Assembly (NCBI GenBank): GCA_030600525.1
Contig: JAUVLX010000228.1
Span: 1 to 5,885 of the forward strand
Origin: Desulfobulbus sp.
GTDB lineage: Bacteria > Desulfobacterota > Desulfobulbia > Desulfobulbales > Desulfobulbaceae
Reading direction: 5' to 3'
DNA: 5,885 nt
Part shown: positions 5,661 through 5,885 of the stretch, in pieces
Layout: each line of letters starts with the position of its first letter
Numbering within the stretch: the first letter of the stretch is position 1
Position numbers and translations under genes: made by a program
The notes under the pieces: model-generated
The model's input: the letters and a program-made list of their open reading frames with translations, nothing else
Told to the model about the DNA's origin: nothing
The model's database searches: none

Positions 5661-5885
5661 ATGGCCGATATCGGATCCATTACCCAACAAAATACATCCT
5701 CAGCAACAGCAGGGAAGACTACAACGGAAAAGAATTCTCTTGGCCAGGAAGATTTCCTGAAACTGTTGGTCGCCCAATTACAGCACCAAGATCCGCTAAA
5801 CCCAACAGATGCTACTGAATTCACGGCCCAACTAGCACAATACAGTCAGCTTGAGCAACTCTTTAACCTCAATTCGGCCATGGAT
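5661..5885 (+). CDS. flgD: Flagellar hook assembly (cap) protein FlgD, 3'-truncated
   Basis: FlgD is exported through the flagellar type III system and forms the temporary cap under which hook subunits (FlgE) polymerise; the cap is replaced when the hook is complete. Only the first 75 residues are in the window and the frame is open to the right edge. After a short S/T/Q-rich leader (1-26) comes the conserved FlgD N-terminal block: DFLKLLVAQLQHQDPLNP (31-48), then TEFTAQLAQYSQLEQL (52-67). These two motifs are practically diagnostic. The gene begins 15 nt after the fliK stop; fliK followed by flgD is a common order, and flgE would be expected downstream outside the window. Confidence 0.96.
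   Translation, partial: MADIGSITQQNTSSATAGKTTTEKNSLGQEDFLKLLVAQLQHQDPLNPTDATEFTAQLAQYSQLEQLFNLNSAMD

Overview
The window is a stretch of a flagellar assembly operon, all on the + strand. In order it holds the 3' part of fliG (rotor/switch), fliH (export ATPase regulator), fliI (export ATPase), fliJ (export stalk/chaperone escort), a MotE/YlxF-like exported coiled-coil protein with an MgtE N-terminal-type domain, fliK (hook-length control), and the 5' part of flgD (hook cap). FliG, FliH, FliI, FliJ, FliK and FlgD are each recognised by conserved family motifs read from the translation. No mobile element, RNA gene, CRISPR array or phage gene was seen.

Organism: the order fliG-fliH-fliI-fliJ-(ylxF-like)-fliK-flgD is the layout known from the Bacillus fla/che operon and from many Desulfobacterota (former Deltaproteobacteria). 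Base composition looks roughly balanced and slightly AT-rich by eye. The protein style (signal-peptide-bearing MotE-like protein, short FlgD N-terminus) suggests a Gram-negative, deltaproteobacterial flagellate, possibly Desulfobulbales. This taxonomic guess is inference with moderate to low confidence.

Layout: 2-613 fliG (5' end outside the window); 600-1358 fliH, overlapping fliG by 14 nt with its ribosome site inside the fliG 3' end; 1359-1445 short spacer with the fliI ribosome site; 1446-2819 fliI; 2820-3042 a 223-nt gap, the only sizeable one; 3043-3474 fliJ; 3499-4023 MotE-like; 4029-5645 fliK; 5661-5885 flgD (3' end outside the window). The remaining spacers are 5-24 nt, consistent with one polycistronic transcript.

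How the genes work together: FliG is the rotor protein that meets the stator and carries torque. FliH, FliI and FliJ form the soluble ATPase complex feeding the flagellar type III export gate. FlgD and FliK are exported by that system, FlgD to cap the growing hook and FliK to measure it and switch export specificity. The MotE-like protein probably acts on the periplasmic side, on stator or motor assembly.

I see no new biological system here. The points worth a second look are all small: the fliI-fliJ junction (an unusually basic FliI tail that reads as an acidic peptide in the +1 frame, a frame left open after the fliI stop, and a gap followed by a fliJ start with no visible ribosome site), slippage-prone sequences in fliI and the MotE-like gene, and a FliH without tryptophan anchors.
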